From: Megalobrama amblycephala
Lineage: Eukaryota > Chordata > Actinopteri > Cypriniformes > Xenocyprididae
Assembly: GCF_018812025.1 (NCBI RefSeq)
Contig: NC_063049.1
Location: forward strand, 35,159,447 to 35,223,446
DNA: 64,000 nt
Direction: 5' to 3'
In this document: one piece after another, positions 13,801-20,790 of the stretch
Layout: every line of letters starts with the position of its first letter
How positions within the stretch are numbered: the stretch's first letter is position 1
Translations under genes and position numbers: made by a program
The notes under the pieces: model-generated
The model's database searches: none
The model's input: only the letters and a program-made list of their open reading frames with translations
What the model was told of the DNA's origin: nothing

Positions 13801-16800
13801 GCCCCCTTCTGTTCAGACTCGACGCTCTCGCGGGTTGCCAGTTTGAAGACACGCAACAGGAGCAAGCTCAATTGACATTGGAAGGTGAGGAGACTTACAC
13901 ACTGTAAGATAATTAGTTGATTTTTGATTTATGATGAGTTGATATTGCGTTTTAATATGCTCCCGTTCATAGAGATTTTTAGATGGATATTTTAGGTCGG
14001 GTAGAATCTGCAATCTCTGACCCAGTTTGTTCGCTGGCTTCCATGGCTGCAATTCGCTGCATGTGTTTTCCGCCAACTGGCAACCCAAATACTATTGGGT
14101 TGTGTCTTGCACAGACCAAAACAAAAACAGAAATTCCGACACAGATCGCAAATTTCAAAGTAAAATACAGCGCCCTCCACAAATATTGGCACCCTTAGTA
14201 AATATGAGCAAAGGCGGCTGTGAAAAAAAATCTGCATTGTTTATCCTTTTGATCTTTCATTCAAAAAATTCATAAAATTCTAACCTTTCATTGAAGGAAA
14301 AGAATTGAAAATGGGGGGAAAAGCTCATTATGAAATAAATGTTTTTCTCCAATACATGTTTGCCACAATTATTGGCATCCCTAGAAATTCTTCTGAGTAA
14401 AATATCTCTGAAGTATATTCACATTTACATTTTTTAGCACACCAGGGTGACTAGGAGCATGAAATTGTGCAGCCATGACTTCCTGTTCCACAGGAGTATA
14501 AATATGTGTAAACACAAAGGACAAATCACCTTAATCATTCATCACAATGAGAAAAAACAAATAATATAGTTCTGATGAGCAGCAAAAGATCGTTGAGTTT
14601 CACAAAATAGAAAATGGGTATAAGAAAAAAGATAACGCATTGAAAATCCCCATTTCCACCATCAGGGAAATAATTAAGAAGTTTCAATCAACTAAAGATG
14701 TTACAAATCTGCCTGGAAGAGGATGTGTGTCTAAATCGTCTTAATGCACACTGAGGAGGAAAGTTTGAGTGGCCAAAGACTCTTCAAGCATCACAGCTGG
14801 AGAATTGCAGAGATTAGTTGAGTCTTGAGTCTCAGAAAGCCTAAAAAAATTATCAAACAGCACCAACATCCCCACAAGTTGTTCAGAAGGGTTTCAAGAA
14901 AAATCCTTCTTTGCTCATCCAAAAACAAACTCCAGCATATTCAGTTGTCAGACAAGACTGGAACTTCAAATGGGACCGGCTTCTATGGTCAGATGAAACT
15001 AAAAAAATAGCTTTTTGGCAGCAAACCCACCAGATGGGTTTGGTGCACACATGGATAAAAAGTATCCCATGCCCACGGTTAAATATACTGCTGGATCTTT
15101 AATGCTGTGAGCCTATTTTTCTGCTGGAGGTCCTGGACATCTTGTTCAGATACATGGCATCATGGATTCTATCAAATACTAACAGATAAAAAATCAAAAC
15201 CTGACCGCTTTTGCTAGAAATCCAATATTGGGCAGTGGTTGGATTGTCCATCAGGACACTGATCCAAAACAAACATCAAAACCAACACAAAAATGTGTCA
15301 CTGAGCACAAAATGAAGCTTCTGCAATGGCCGTCCCAGTTCCCTGACCTGAAACCTAAAGAAAATGAGTGGAGCTGAACTGAAGAGAAGAAGCACCAACA
15401 TGGAGCTGGAATCTGAAGGATCTGGAGAGATTCTGTATGGAGGAATGGTCTCTGATCTCTCCTCAGGTGTTCTCCAAACTCATCAGGCATTATAGAAGAA
15501 GACTCAGAGCTGTTATCTTGGGAAAAGGACATTGCAATAATTGGGTGCCAATAATTGTGGCCAACATGAACTAGAGAAAAACATTTATTTCATAATGAGC
15601 TTTTCCACCCATTTTCAATTCTTTTCCTTCAATGAAAGGTTAGAATTTTGTGAATTTTTTGAATGAAAGATCAAAAAGATAAACAATGCAGATTTATTTT
15701 CACAGCCGCCTTTGCTCATATTTACTAAGGGTGCCAATATTTGTGGAGGACACTGTAACTGGCTGCAGCAATGGTTTTCAGAGAAACGAGTGTGAACTCA
15801 GCATCTTTAATAAATATCTGCAAACATATTATGGTATTTTTATACTTTAGTACAGTCAAAAACTTACATAGAGCACCTTTAAACTAAAAAATTAAATAAG
15901 TAGGGCTAGCAAATTATTAATTATTATTTAAACCCCAAAACTGTGACCATTCGGCTCACCTTCCGGTCCATCAGTTCCACAAGTTTCTCATCCTCAGATG
16001 CTTCAAGCACCCCAAACTCCTCCTGAGGAGCTACGGTCTGCTCCCACTCTCTATCTAAATCCATATCCAAAACAGGTATCTCAGAGGACAGCATCTGGTC
16101 TTCCTCTTCCAAGCTTTCCTTGGAAGGCATCCTGATGGTGTCCTGTTAAGAGACAGTATAGTTAACTAGATTTGTATTTCGCAAAGAAAACACCAGTCCT
16201 TGCAAGGTATCTGTACATTTATGCAGAGGCAAAGTTTTAAATGAAATGCTACGTCAGAGTTGTCTTAATCGTATTGTTTCTTAATGTTTTTCAATGTGGT
16301 TAAACAGATGTATGGCCTAAAGATTAAATTATCAATAAAATAAATCCTGTATGTTTAGTGGCAAAGTTGAATTAGTAGCAAGAAGAATTAAAGGGGACCT
16401 ATTATGCCCCATTTTTCAAGAGTGCATGCAAAAACATTCTGTTTTCATGCATGCGTCTTTAAATGCAAACAAGCTGCTTCCTTCAACAGCTCCTGCCTGC
16501 ATCGGATACTCCGCCAAATACTAACAAGACATCTTCTTGGTTTTGATTATCATCTATATCGCGATCATGGTCACGGATATTGTAGTTCTTCATCATGGAA
16601 GTTTATTATCTGTATGCATTTTAAAGCTATATCAGTTTAAACTTCTAATTTATCATTTTCTGAGTGCACACATCTAAAGCACACACACAGAAAACTGGCT
16701 GTCAGACGGCACGTCGCAAGAGTATTAAACTAACTTCTCTTTCATGTCTCATAATGTATAAACTGACAAATACATACAAGGTTATGTCAAAAACACACAA

Positions 16801-17810
16801 AGTCCACAAACACAGTTGGTTATGTCTGTGAACGTAAACAGCAGGGACAGAAATCACATGTGTATATTAGATCTGTGGCGCAATCTCTTCAAAAATAAAA
16901 CTAATCCACTGCGTCTTCAGCAGCTCAGATGTCAGTAAATGAAGATGTTCACTCTTACAGCCAACAACAAAACACCTCAATCGCTTACAAGACATTCTTG
17001 TCGCTACAGCTGCTCCAGCGTCGAGACAATGGCGGACAGTGCACAACTCGCTCAGGGAGGAAACTATGCTAATACGGCAGAGTCTGTCAGCAGTCGTGAC
17101 GTCACATTAAACAGAAAATTAAAACGGCTGGTCCTACGAGACTGTTGAGGTTTTATGGGGATTAAACAAAAAAAAAAGGAGTGGGTGGATTTTTATGATT
17201 ATAGGGTGGTTATGTAAACACACTGCCAACACACATTTATGTTCAAACACCATAAAAGTCCCCTTTAAAGAATTAAAAAAAATATATATACCTGTCTGGG
17301 TTCCTCACTACACCCCAGCAAGCCTTCAGGTGAGAAAAGCATGTCTTCCACTTCTCTCTTTTCATTTTTGCCTGCTTTATTCTCCTTTGAAGGTGACAAA
17401 TAGGGGCAGAGTGTTGGGATGGCACTTGCAGTGGAATTTTTGGAGCAAAAGAGTAAAGGATTATGAGAATAGGTGGAGGTTAGGGAGAATGAGACTGGAA
17501 GGTGGAGTGGAGGCTCCATTAGAAGGGTATTCTTGGTGCTCAGCAGAGAGGAATGAGAGCTCATCACTGTGGACGACAGAAGAGATGAGGTGGCCTTGGT
17601 GGAGGACAGGCTGGTTGGCTGGAGTGCTGGACATGATGAGCAGGTGGAGGTCTGCTTGGCCCAGGATGGAGATGTGTACTGATGGTGAGATAATGCTGAG
17701 GGCGCTTGAGTCAAAAAACGGTTTTCCAGCCTTGGACTGCTGTAGTTTTGCTGTAGTCGGGCATCCGTATTCACCTTCAGATCAGACTGAAGAGGAGCCT
17801 GAGCCTTCAT
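108..17810 (-). CDS. tep1: TEP1, telomerase protein component 1 (5' part, 22 coding exons, 3' end off window)
   Basis: TEP1 is a large cytoplasmic/nuclear ribonucleoprotein subunit. It binds vault RNA in vault particles and associates with telomerase RNA. Joining exons 17292-17810, 15960-16142, 13264-13413, 13015-13179, 12691-12828, 12286-12357, 12058-12179, 11783-11940, 11591-11700, 11430-11508, 9678-9870, 7966-8179, 7682-7834, 7209-7289, 7013-7134, 6802-6879, 5604-5750, 5118-5409, 3200-3321, 2931-3044, 2728-2845 and 108-293 gives 1,172 residues with no stop, all introns GT-AG and every phase compatible. Domains in order: Ser-rich then acidic N-terminus (1-234), TROVE (about 235-750), DUF4062 (about 895-1032, motif VFISSTFRDM at 901-910), and the start of NACHT with Walker A GKPGEGKT at 1162-1169. 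In mammalian TEP1 the NACHT loop also lies near residue 1165, so the architecture is conserved. The remaining NACHT and WD40 repeats are off the left edge. No break was found, so the gene looks intact. Identification is from domain order and family knowledge, not a search. Confidence 0.93.
294..1220. other. TEP1 intron 21, poly-A runs and helicase-repeat upstream region
   Basis: Two A-runs (about 353-377 and 440-458) are followed by GC-richer sequence (about 470-1220) leading into the helicase-like fragment at 1221. It contains the inverted pair TTGTCCGACAA (about 753) and TTGTCGGACAA (about 1155). This looks like the 5' flank carried along with the helicase fragment. No TEP1 exon was seen here. 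Confidence 0.45.
1221..1577 (+). pseudogene. RecQ/DEAD-like helicase N-terminal fragment, frameshifted
   Basis: From the ATG at 1221 the frame reads a 5' coding end with KEEQRTAIKAFVDGKDVFAV and then LPTAFGKSLIYQ, resembling helicase motifs Q and I of RecQ-like enzymes. The usual Gly of the Walker A loop (LPTGFGKS) is Ala here. After SLIYQ (about 1401) the matching continuation (APMVAKK) is in another frame, consistent with loss of one base. Motifs II-VI are absent. It lies inside a TEP1 intron on the opposite strand, so it is a truncated repeat copy, not a working gene. The parent could be a helicase-bearing mobile element or a duplicated host gene; I cannot tell which. Confidence 0.6.
1600..2050 (+). 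mobile_element. hAT-like fragment, related to 18.9-19.64 kb
   Basis: It shares with 19050-19420 a chain of blocks in the same order: GCACTTAAA-type start, TGTCAAAATRCC, GTCTTGGCGAG, GACAGCAG, GGCTGCTGTC or CTGCTGCTGTT, then an AT-rich part. The copy at 19.6 kb ends with a hAT-type terminus, so both are probably degenerate hAT relatives. It is interrupted by an AAAG microsatellite. Confidence 0.45.
1857..1899 (+). repeat. (AAAG)n microsatellite
   Basis: About ten AAAG units in TEP1 intron 21. Confidence 0.95.
2728..2845 (-). CDS. tep1: TEP1 coding exon 21 (residues 1071-1110)
   Basis: 118 nt, acceptor TTCTCTTAG and donor GTCAGA. It encodes YPCEWGGVVDGKPYVKGLED, a signature TEP1 segment. Confidence 0.94.
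2931..3044 (-). CDS. tep1: TEP1 coding exon 20 (residues 1033-1071)
   Basis: 114 nt, acceptor GTTTAG and donor GTGAGT. It encodes SVPVAWRTDFVAESKEAEAK, a charged helix linking DUF4062 to the NACHT domain. Confidence 0.93.
3200..3321 (-). CDS. tep1: TEP1 coding exon 19 (residues 993-1033)
   Basis: 122 nt, acceptor CTGCCAG and donor GTATGC. It encodes SITEMEIQQFQALYP and RMFFYFRSPHLT, the end of DUF4062. Confidence 0.93.
3920..4890 (+). mobile_element. TTAA-bounded MITE, AGGTGCCC family, copy 1
   Basis: It begins TTAAAGGTGCCC and ends GGGCACCTTTAA, so TTAA flanks the inverted termini AGGTGCCC. It is about 971 bp and lies in TEP1 intron 18. It is highly similar along its length to 41048-41993 and, inverted, to 49866-50787. 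It has no transposase; short open frames inside are not conserved as protein. TTAA target use suggests piggyBac or Kolobok mobilisation. Confidence 0.85.
5118..5409 (-). CDS. tep1: TEP1 coding exon 18 (residues 895-992, DUF4062)
   Basis: 292 nt, acceptor TTCATAG and donor GTAATA; the largest internal exon. It encodes the DUF4062 signature VRVFISSTFRDMHAERDVLV, then VELRWGVTEEESNR and LLLGILGERYGLVPP. In TEP1 and related NACHT/WD40 proteins this domain precedes the ATPase. Confidence 0.96.
5604..5750 (-). CDS. tep1: TEP1 coding exon 17 (residues 846-895)
   Basis: 147 nt, donor GTATGG. It encodes FVSERGSSRMLQHVEHMDRV followed by a proline-rich linker. Open sequence extends upstream to about 5800, but only the acceptor CCAAAG at 5751-5752 keeps the frame with exon 16. 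The TCAG at 5782-5783 would introduce a stop. Confidence 0.87.
6108..6664 (-). mobile_element. CACTACTGTTCAAAAG-type repeat with purine-rich insert
   Basis: The left side has CAAAAGTTTGGGGTCAATG; the right side has the inverse, ACCCCAAACTTTTGAACAGTAGTG. This is a common fish MITE family. Between the ends a roughly 200-nt nearly all-purine stretch (6285-6493) replaces normal internal sequence. It lies in TEP1 intron 16. Confidence 0.7.
6802..6879 (-). CDS. tep1: TEP1 coding exon 16 (residues 820-846)
   Basis: 78 nt, acceptor TTAACAG and donor GTAAGA. It encodes CPYIKMKYRLESNTVQLWGF and SEQIL, the TROVE/vWA end preceding the linker to DUF4062. Confidence 0.9.
7013..7134 (-). CDS. tep1: TEP1 coding exon 15 (residues 780-820)
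   Basis: 122 nt, acceptor CCCACAG and donor GTAGGT. It encodes LDRIVVIEKCYTNRDLMVDI and YPDAVVIEVLLGKR, the last strands of the vWA-like fold. Confidence 0.93.
7209..7289 (-). CDS. tep1: TEP1 coding exon 14 (residues 753-779)
   Basis: 27 codons in phase 0/0, acceptor CTCTTAG and donor GTGTGA. It encodes DIKDCDRESEFPTFSTLFTR and continues the vWA-like fold. Confidence 0.88.
7682..7834 (-). CDS. tep1: TEP1 coding exon 13 (residues 702-752)
   Basis: 51 codons in phase 0/0, acceptor TTTGTAG and donor GTAAGA. It encodes EAALLLCMMINYCSEDSQVV, a hydrophobic core strand/helix of the vWA-like half of TROVE. Confidence 0.93.
7966..8179 (-). CDS. tep1: TEP1 coding exon 12 (residues 630-701, vWA-like)
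   Basis: 214 nt, donor GTCAGA. It encodes LYTQELLKKYCCALEKAV and PPLPGRTLVICNATFSE. At the position of the metal-binding DxSxS loop of Ro60-type vWA domains this protein has NATFS, so the site looks degenerate. An alternative AG two bases upstream would break the frame with exon 11. Confidence 0.9.
8266..9640 (+). mobile_element. Tc1/mariner-like element filling TEP1 intron 11
   Basis: Ends CACTGCCCGG/CTGGGCAGTG are flanked by TA (8264-8265 and 9641-9642). Subterminal sequences are also inverted (GTCGCTGTTTGGATTTAAATAG against its reverse near 9585-9610; CTAGCATG...GGCAACAGTTCTT against its reverse near 8755-8790). A transposase remnant, QHDNVKIHQAQIVKEW (about 8480-8530) and LWDVLEE (about 8600), shows Tc1-type DDE ancestry. 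A fold-back TTAA element is nested inside. Of the 1,498-bp intron, 1,375 bp are this insertion. Confidence 0.85.
8827..9550. mobile_element. Fold-back TTAA element A (nested)
   Basis: TTAAAGGGTTAGTTCACCC opens and the inverse closes. Arms of about 330 bp (8827-9166 and 9228-9550) are close inverted copies with a roughly 60-nt spacer. Inserted in the Tc1-like element 8266-9640. Confidence 0.9.
9678..9870 (-). CDS. tep1: TEP1 coding exon 11 (residues 566-630)
   Basis: 193 nt, acceptor CTTTCAG and donor GTGTGT. The product is basic (KLPKTKRFQRHNWNTTVRKR) and bridges the helical ring to the vWA-like part of TROVE. The donor lies only 36 bp from an inserted Tc1-like element. The phase with exon 12 requires the acceptor at 8180. 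Confidence 0.87.
10055..11245 (+). mobile_element. CACTACTGTTCAAAAG-family repeat split by fold-back B
   Basis: The family start CACTACTGTTCAAAAG at 10055 is separated from its 3' body (about 10920-11245, with AAAAGAACAGCATC and TTAAATAAAAGTAATAATTT) by the nested fold-back element. It lies in TEP1 intron 10. Confidence 0.6.
10085..10915. mobile_element. Fold-back TTAA element B
   Basis: Arms 10085-10471 and 10506-10915 are nearly perfect inverted copies around a roughly 34-nt spacer. Ends are TTAAAGGATTAG...CTAATCCTTTAA. It belongs to the ATTCACTT subfamily also seen at 31.4 and 33.0 kb. Confidence 0.92.
11430..11508 (-). CDS. tep1: TEP1 coding exon 10 (residues 540-566)
   Basis: 79 nt, acceptor CTTACAG and donor GTAAGG. 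It encodes NAVIQSRQFPFRFLSAYKVI, the conserved end of the TROVE helical ring. Confidence 0.95.
11591..11700 (-). CDS. tep1: TEP1 coding exon 9 (residues 503-539)
   Basis: 110 nt, acceptor GACTGCAG and donor GTGAAG. It encodes GNSLPFMAMLRNLRNMISVG, the most conserved TROVE core motif, shared with Ro60. Confidence 0.96.
11783..11940 (-). CDS. tep1: TEP1 coding exon 8 (residues 450-503)
   Basis: 158 nt, acceptor CATGCAG and donor GTGTGA. It encodes YPSDPKAFSRSGLSGVW and AGKRMKLKQPDTWE, two hallmark TEP1/TROVE motifs, then NKAATWEKLI. Confidence 0.95.
12058..12179 (-). CDS. tep1: TEP1 coding exon 7 (residues 410-450)
   Basis: 122 nt starting in phase 0 and ending with two bases of a split Lys codon at donor GTTAGT. 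It encodes NLKKMIKRLHIKESAEHVMA, matching the conserved TROVE helix before the YPSDP segment. Confidence 0.92.
12286..12357 (-). CDS. tep1: TEP1 coding exon 6 (residues 386-409)
   Basis: Small 24-codon exon in phase 0/0, acceptor TTTCAG and donor GTGAGC. It encodes KISAAQWKKWADHLRVEDS, a linker within the TROVE region that is less conserved in the family. Confidence 0.82.
12691..12828 (-). CDS. tep1: TEP1 coding exon 5 (residues 340-385, TROVE)
   Basis: 46 codons in phase 0/0, donor GTAAAA. It includes FTEYQLAKYDTRKHRCKH, a conserved TEP1 TROVE motif, followed by a basic stretch (NKQRKKGE) suited to RNA contact. Confidence 0.93.
13015..13179 (-). CDS. tep1: TEP1 coding exon 4 (residues 285-339, TROVE)
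   Basis: 55 codons in phase 0/0, acceptor TTTTAG and donor GTAAGT. It contains the characteristic TEP1 segment TRQQLNIRITANFLLALAA, followed by RLPSDWLEVARIYS. Confidence 0.94.
13264..13413 (-). CDS. tep1: TEP1 coding exon 3 (residues 235-284, TROVE start)
   Basis: 50 codons in phase 0/0, acceptor TTCCTTCAG and donor GTTGGT. It opens the helical TROVE region (NNLLNMVCCSLVNKT) and ends with the family-typical EDPEFLLK. Confidence 0.92.
13490..13710 (+). repeat. Truncated CACTACTGTTCAAAAG-family fragment
   Basis: TTTTGTCAGTAAGATTTTTC, GATCATGTGATC, TTCAGCTTAGCCATCACAGG and ATCAAATAAATGCC follow the internal order of the family. Related pieces are at 48215-48375 and 60880-60975. TEP1 intron 2. 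Confidence 0.6.
14168..15755 (+). mobile_element. Tc1-like transposon, nested, degenerate
   Basis: Long inverted termini CAG(C/T)G(C/T)CCTCCACAAATATTGGCACCC are flanked by TA on both sides (14166-14167 and 15756-15757). Length is about 1.59 kb, typical of a complete Tc1 element. It interrupts the AGGTGCTC MITE and is therefore younger than it. Confidence 0.92.
14548..15540 (+). pseudogene. Tc1-like transposase pseudogene
   Basis: Remnants in order: an N-terminal HTH-like part from the ATG at 14548 with an early stop, LLWSDETKKIAFW (first catalytic Asp, about 14980-15020), a second Asp region near 15255 and the third-acid region near 15340-15370 (PDLKPKENEWS). Several frameshifts and stops separate these. 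It cannot encode active transposase. Confidence 0.82.
15960..16142 (-). CDS. tep1: TEP1 coding exon 2 (residues 174-234)
   Basis: Acceptor TTAACAG and donor GTGAGC enclose 61 codons in phase 0/0. The product begins DTIRMPSKESLEEEDQML and is strongly acidic. It is a linker preceding the TROVE domain. Confidence 0.87.
16388..17268 (+). mobile_element. TTAA-bounded MITE, AGGGGAC family
   Basis: Begins TTAAAGGGGACCTATTATGC and ends ATAAAAGTCCCCTTTAA. It is 881 bp without a recognisable transposase, in TEP1 intron 1. Its right end is only 23 bp from the exon 1 donor at 17291. Confidence 0.8.
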
Positions 17811-17812
17811 GT
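17292..17812 (-). CDS. tep1: TEP1 coding exon 1 (residues 1-173, start codon)
   Basis: The ATG at 17808-17810 opens a 173-codon exon ending CAG|GTATAT. A plausible acceptor (GCAG) lies two bases before the ATG, so the mRNA probably has an upstream 5' UTR exon. The ATG has G at -3. The product is rich in Ser, Thr and Pro, with no recognised domain. It lacks the roughly 30-residue N-terminal repeats known from mammalian TEP1. The stretch EKREVEDMLFSPEGLLG near the end is acidic. The start choice is inferred, and upstream coding exons cannot be excluded. Confidence 0.8.
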
Positions 17813-18038
17813 CTGCTTGCTTGAATAAAGGAGAAACATAGAAAGTGTGTTTTTGTCCAAAAACATTGCAAAAGCTAAAAGTACAATGCTAATCACTAAT
17901 TCTTGAGACATGGTCAAAGTCATTCTTAATTTTATTAATCCTAAAAGTCCTATTTCCATATTTTTAGGAGTTCAACAAGCTCTGGTGAGTATTATGTTTC
18001 TGTAGATAATCTTTTGTGCTAACTGTTACAGCTATATG

Positions 18039-18705
18039 TAGGGCTGGGTATTGATTCAGATGTTCCATTTCAATTCTATTCTGATTCACAAGGCCTCAAT
18101 TCCATTTAATTTCGATTCTCAATTCAATACATTTTCACTGGCCCCACCACAAAAAAGTAATAAATGAATAAAATAGTTATTGTTTTTGACCCATGTATCC
18201 TTATATTGTAATAAATAAGGTTATGACACCCAATTTTTTTTTTATTCAGTGAAGAGCAGGGATTGATTTTCTGTTTGTCTTGTGCAGTTTGATTAACATT
18301 AAAACACAGACAGCTGCAGGAAATTCAATATTAGGTTGCTGTCACTTTAAGTGTAATGCACGGGTACAATAATGATACACATGCATTCTTTCTCTGCTGC
18401 TTGCCATAACTGTAACCAACTATGGTTACCTAGATACTCACAAAGGTGGGCATTTTGAGATAAATTTTTGTGAATTTGTCTGTTCGGGTGTGTGCTGCAA
18501 ACTTCTCACACAGCACGCGAGAGTTATGGAAGGATATTCCGGACAATTTTCAAAAGAAATTAAAAATTGAATTTGCATGTGGACGCATAAACTGTGACAT
18601 AATCCAAATGCAATTAAATTGGCAAAAACGCGTCCAAATGATAAACTTAATCGATCGCTTTTTAAAAAACATTTTGAAATGTTGATTTTTTTTTGCCCAG
18701 CCCTA
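18039..18705. mobile_element. hAT MITE with perfect 8-bp target duplication
   Basis: Termini TAGGGCTGGG...GCCCAGCCCTA form an inverted pair. Both sides carry the direct repeat GCTATATG (18031-18038 and 18706-18713), the 8-bp duplication diagnostic of hAT. At 667 bp without transposase it is non-autonomous. It sits upstream of TEP1 coding exon 1, within the leader intron if the 20.7-kb exon is real. Confidence 0.92.
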
Positions 18706-18899
18706 GCTATATGGAGAGGGGTAAATCCATCTGCCATGGAAAGATTTTACTACTACATGTCAACCCTGTCAGAAACTGTAAAGAAACAGTCTGTGATTTT
18801 AGATCATTTGCCTCATTTTAAATTAGGCTCTAATAGCTAGCAACACCAGAAAAACAAAATATCTACCCCATGGGTGATATAATAATATCTCAGAAAATT

Positions 18900-19639
18900 T
18901 GACAATAGGGAATAACGTCAGCTGCACATACTTGCCCTCTTCTCTCCGAGACTTCGACACAAAGTGACACACACACGCCTCCTCTCTCTCAGTCGTCTCA
19001 TTCGCTCTGGTTAAATAGTGCTTATATTGTGCATAATTTTAGTCATTCCCGCAGGTCTCACGCGCTTTGTGTGAGTGCAAAATGAGTGGCTTGCTGCACT
19101 TAAACGGTCAAATACATACAAAATGATGTCAAAATGCCCGTCTTGGCGAGTATTTGGAACATTAAATAGTTCAGAAAGTGAACGCATGTCATATATTGGG
19201 TCCGTGCATAAACTCTTATAGTGACAGCAGTCCATATTCCTGCTGCTGTTTGTCATGTTAATCAAAGAACAAAAGACAAAGAAAATCACTTTCAGTTCTT
19301 GACTGAATATGTTTTATAACTTTAATTGTAGGCATTAATATGTATTTAATTTTTTACAATGAAGACTATCCAGTGTTATTTTACATTTGATTACTTTAAT
19401 TTCTGTAGTATTTCTTACCTGAATGAAAACCTACTTAACCTGAAAAACTTACAAGTTTCATAGCTCTCTTTATTCTATTGCATTTATTTTTGTTTGTATG
19501 CTGTCAATTATAGTTCTTAAAAAAGAAAATCATAATCGTCAAAAATCGTAATCGGCAGGTCACGAACAAAAAACAAACAAACAAACAAACAAACAAGAAA
19601 AAAATTATCGGCCAAGAAATTGCAATTGGTGCATCTCTA
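18900..19639 (+). mobile_element. hAT-like fragment ending TAGAGATGCACC
   Basis: The right end GGTGCATCTCTA (19628-19639) is a common fish hAT terminus read inversely. The body shares blocks with 1600-2050. The left end was not found. It includes an (AAAC)n run at about 19568-19592. Confidence 0.5.
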
Positions 19640-20152
19640 ATCTTAGCAACCACCCCGAATAACCTTGCAATCGCATAGCAACACCTTAGCAACCACCCTG
19701 AGTACCCTAACAACTGCATAGAAACACCATAGCAACCACCCAGAGTACCTTAGCAATCACATAGCAACACCTTTCACAACCACCCAGATTATCCTAGCAA
19801 CTGCATAGCAACACCCTAGCAACCACAGAGCAACAGCCTAGCAATCATCCAGAATACATTAGGAACCGCATAGCAACCACCCAAGTATCTTAGCAACCTC
19901 CTAGCAACCACCCCAAGTAGCTTAGCAACCACATAGCAAAACCCTAGCAACCACCCAGAGTACCATAGCAACTGCATAGCAACAGCCTAGCAATCATCCA
20001 GAATACCTTAGGAACCGCATAGCAACACCTTAGCAACCACTCAGAGTGCCCAGCAACCACATATCAACCACCCAAGTATCCTAGCAACCTCCTAGCAACC
20101 ACCCCAAGTACCTTAGCAACCACATAGCAAAACCCTAGCAACCACATAAAAT
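19640..20152 (+). repeat. TAGCAAC minisatellite
   Basis: About 510 bp of irregular tandem units built from CTTAGCAACC, ACCCAGAGTACC and GCATAGCAACAC blocks. AGCAAC occurs more than 20 times. Units vary in length and sequence, so it is an old minisatellite. The spacers are themselves repetitive. Confidence 0.93.
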
Positions 20153-20160
20153 GATACAGT

Positions 20161-20188
20161 ATAACTCTATCTATCTATATCTATATAT
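20161..20188 (+). repeat. (CTAT)n microsatellite
   Basis: Short CTAT/TATC run after the minisatellite. Confidence 0.75.
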
Positions 20189-20711
20189 CCAGCTTTTAAA
20201 ACTACTACTTTTCCAAGCCAACTTAAAGTTTGTCTATGAACTTTACTCATCTAGTTCATGTTGTTCGCAGTGTCTTTCAAACTGAACATGAAGAAGGCTA
20301 CGCTCCCTTCGGATTGGAATCTCTCTTAAGATTTCGGAATACGTTATATAGTCTACTTCGCAGGGCACTTACTGTCGATTGGAGTGCGGGACAAAGTCCT
20401 CTATCTCATCTGATAATGAATGAAGAACAATGTGTTTTCTCAATGCGGTTCCTCGCCAAATACAATGCAAAATCATCACCACTCCTTCATTCCATTTAAT
20501 GTTTCAAATGCAATCAAAAAATAAACTTCTGTATCACAGTGTGGCTCGTTAAATATGCAGATACGACAGACACACAGGTTGAGCAGTGATTAGACATGAA
20601 AGTTGCCGAGTAACACTGTTGTAAATAAACACACTATATTTGGATTATTACGTTACGTGAGACACGGTCTGTTCAGTGGTGTGACTAAAAAATAAAGACT
20701 CAAGAACTCAC

Positions 20712-20790
20712 CTTTAATGCTTTGTGACCATGTATTAGTGTAAAATGAAGTAAACCGGTGAGCTGCTGATTGTACTAGTAAAACTTCATA
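20712..20790 (-). promoter_or_regulatory. Possible TEP1 5' UTR exon 1 (3' end at 20712)
   Basis: On the minus strand AAAG|GTGAGTTC is a near-consensus splice donor with its last exon base at 20712. The preceding sequence has a short upstream ORF (ATG GTC ACA AAG CAT TAA). About 100-170 bp further upstream lies the CpG-containing GACGCGACGCGATGCGATG cluster (about 20865-20890), which could belong to a promoter. Coding exon 1 has an acceptor just before its ATG and needs such a leader. The 5' boundary is unknown and this is inference only. Confidence 0.25.

Larger units (their letters stand above)
13722..15882 (+). mobile_element. TTAA-bounded MITE, AGGTGCTC family, with nested Tc1
   Basis: Starts TTAAAGGTGCTCTATGTAAG and ends CTTACATAGAGCACCTTTAA. 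Its own body is about 570 bp; the remainder is the Tc1-like element 14168-15755. It lies in TEP1 intron 2, 77 bp from exon 2. A second, shorter family member is at 32550-32872. Confidence 0.87.

Noticed and set aside
17195..17824. 209-codon plus-strand open frame
   Set aside because: It is the complement of TEP1 exon 1 and lacks splice or family support.
19640..20152. CRISPR-like spacing of short repeats
   Set aside because: Units vary in length and sequence, spacers are themselves repetitive, and the genome is a vertebrate; it is a minisatellite.
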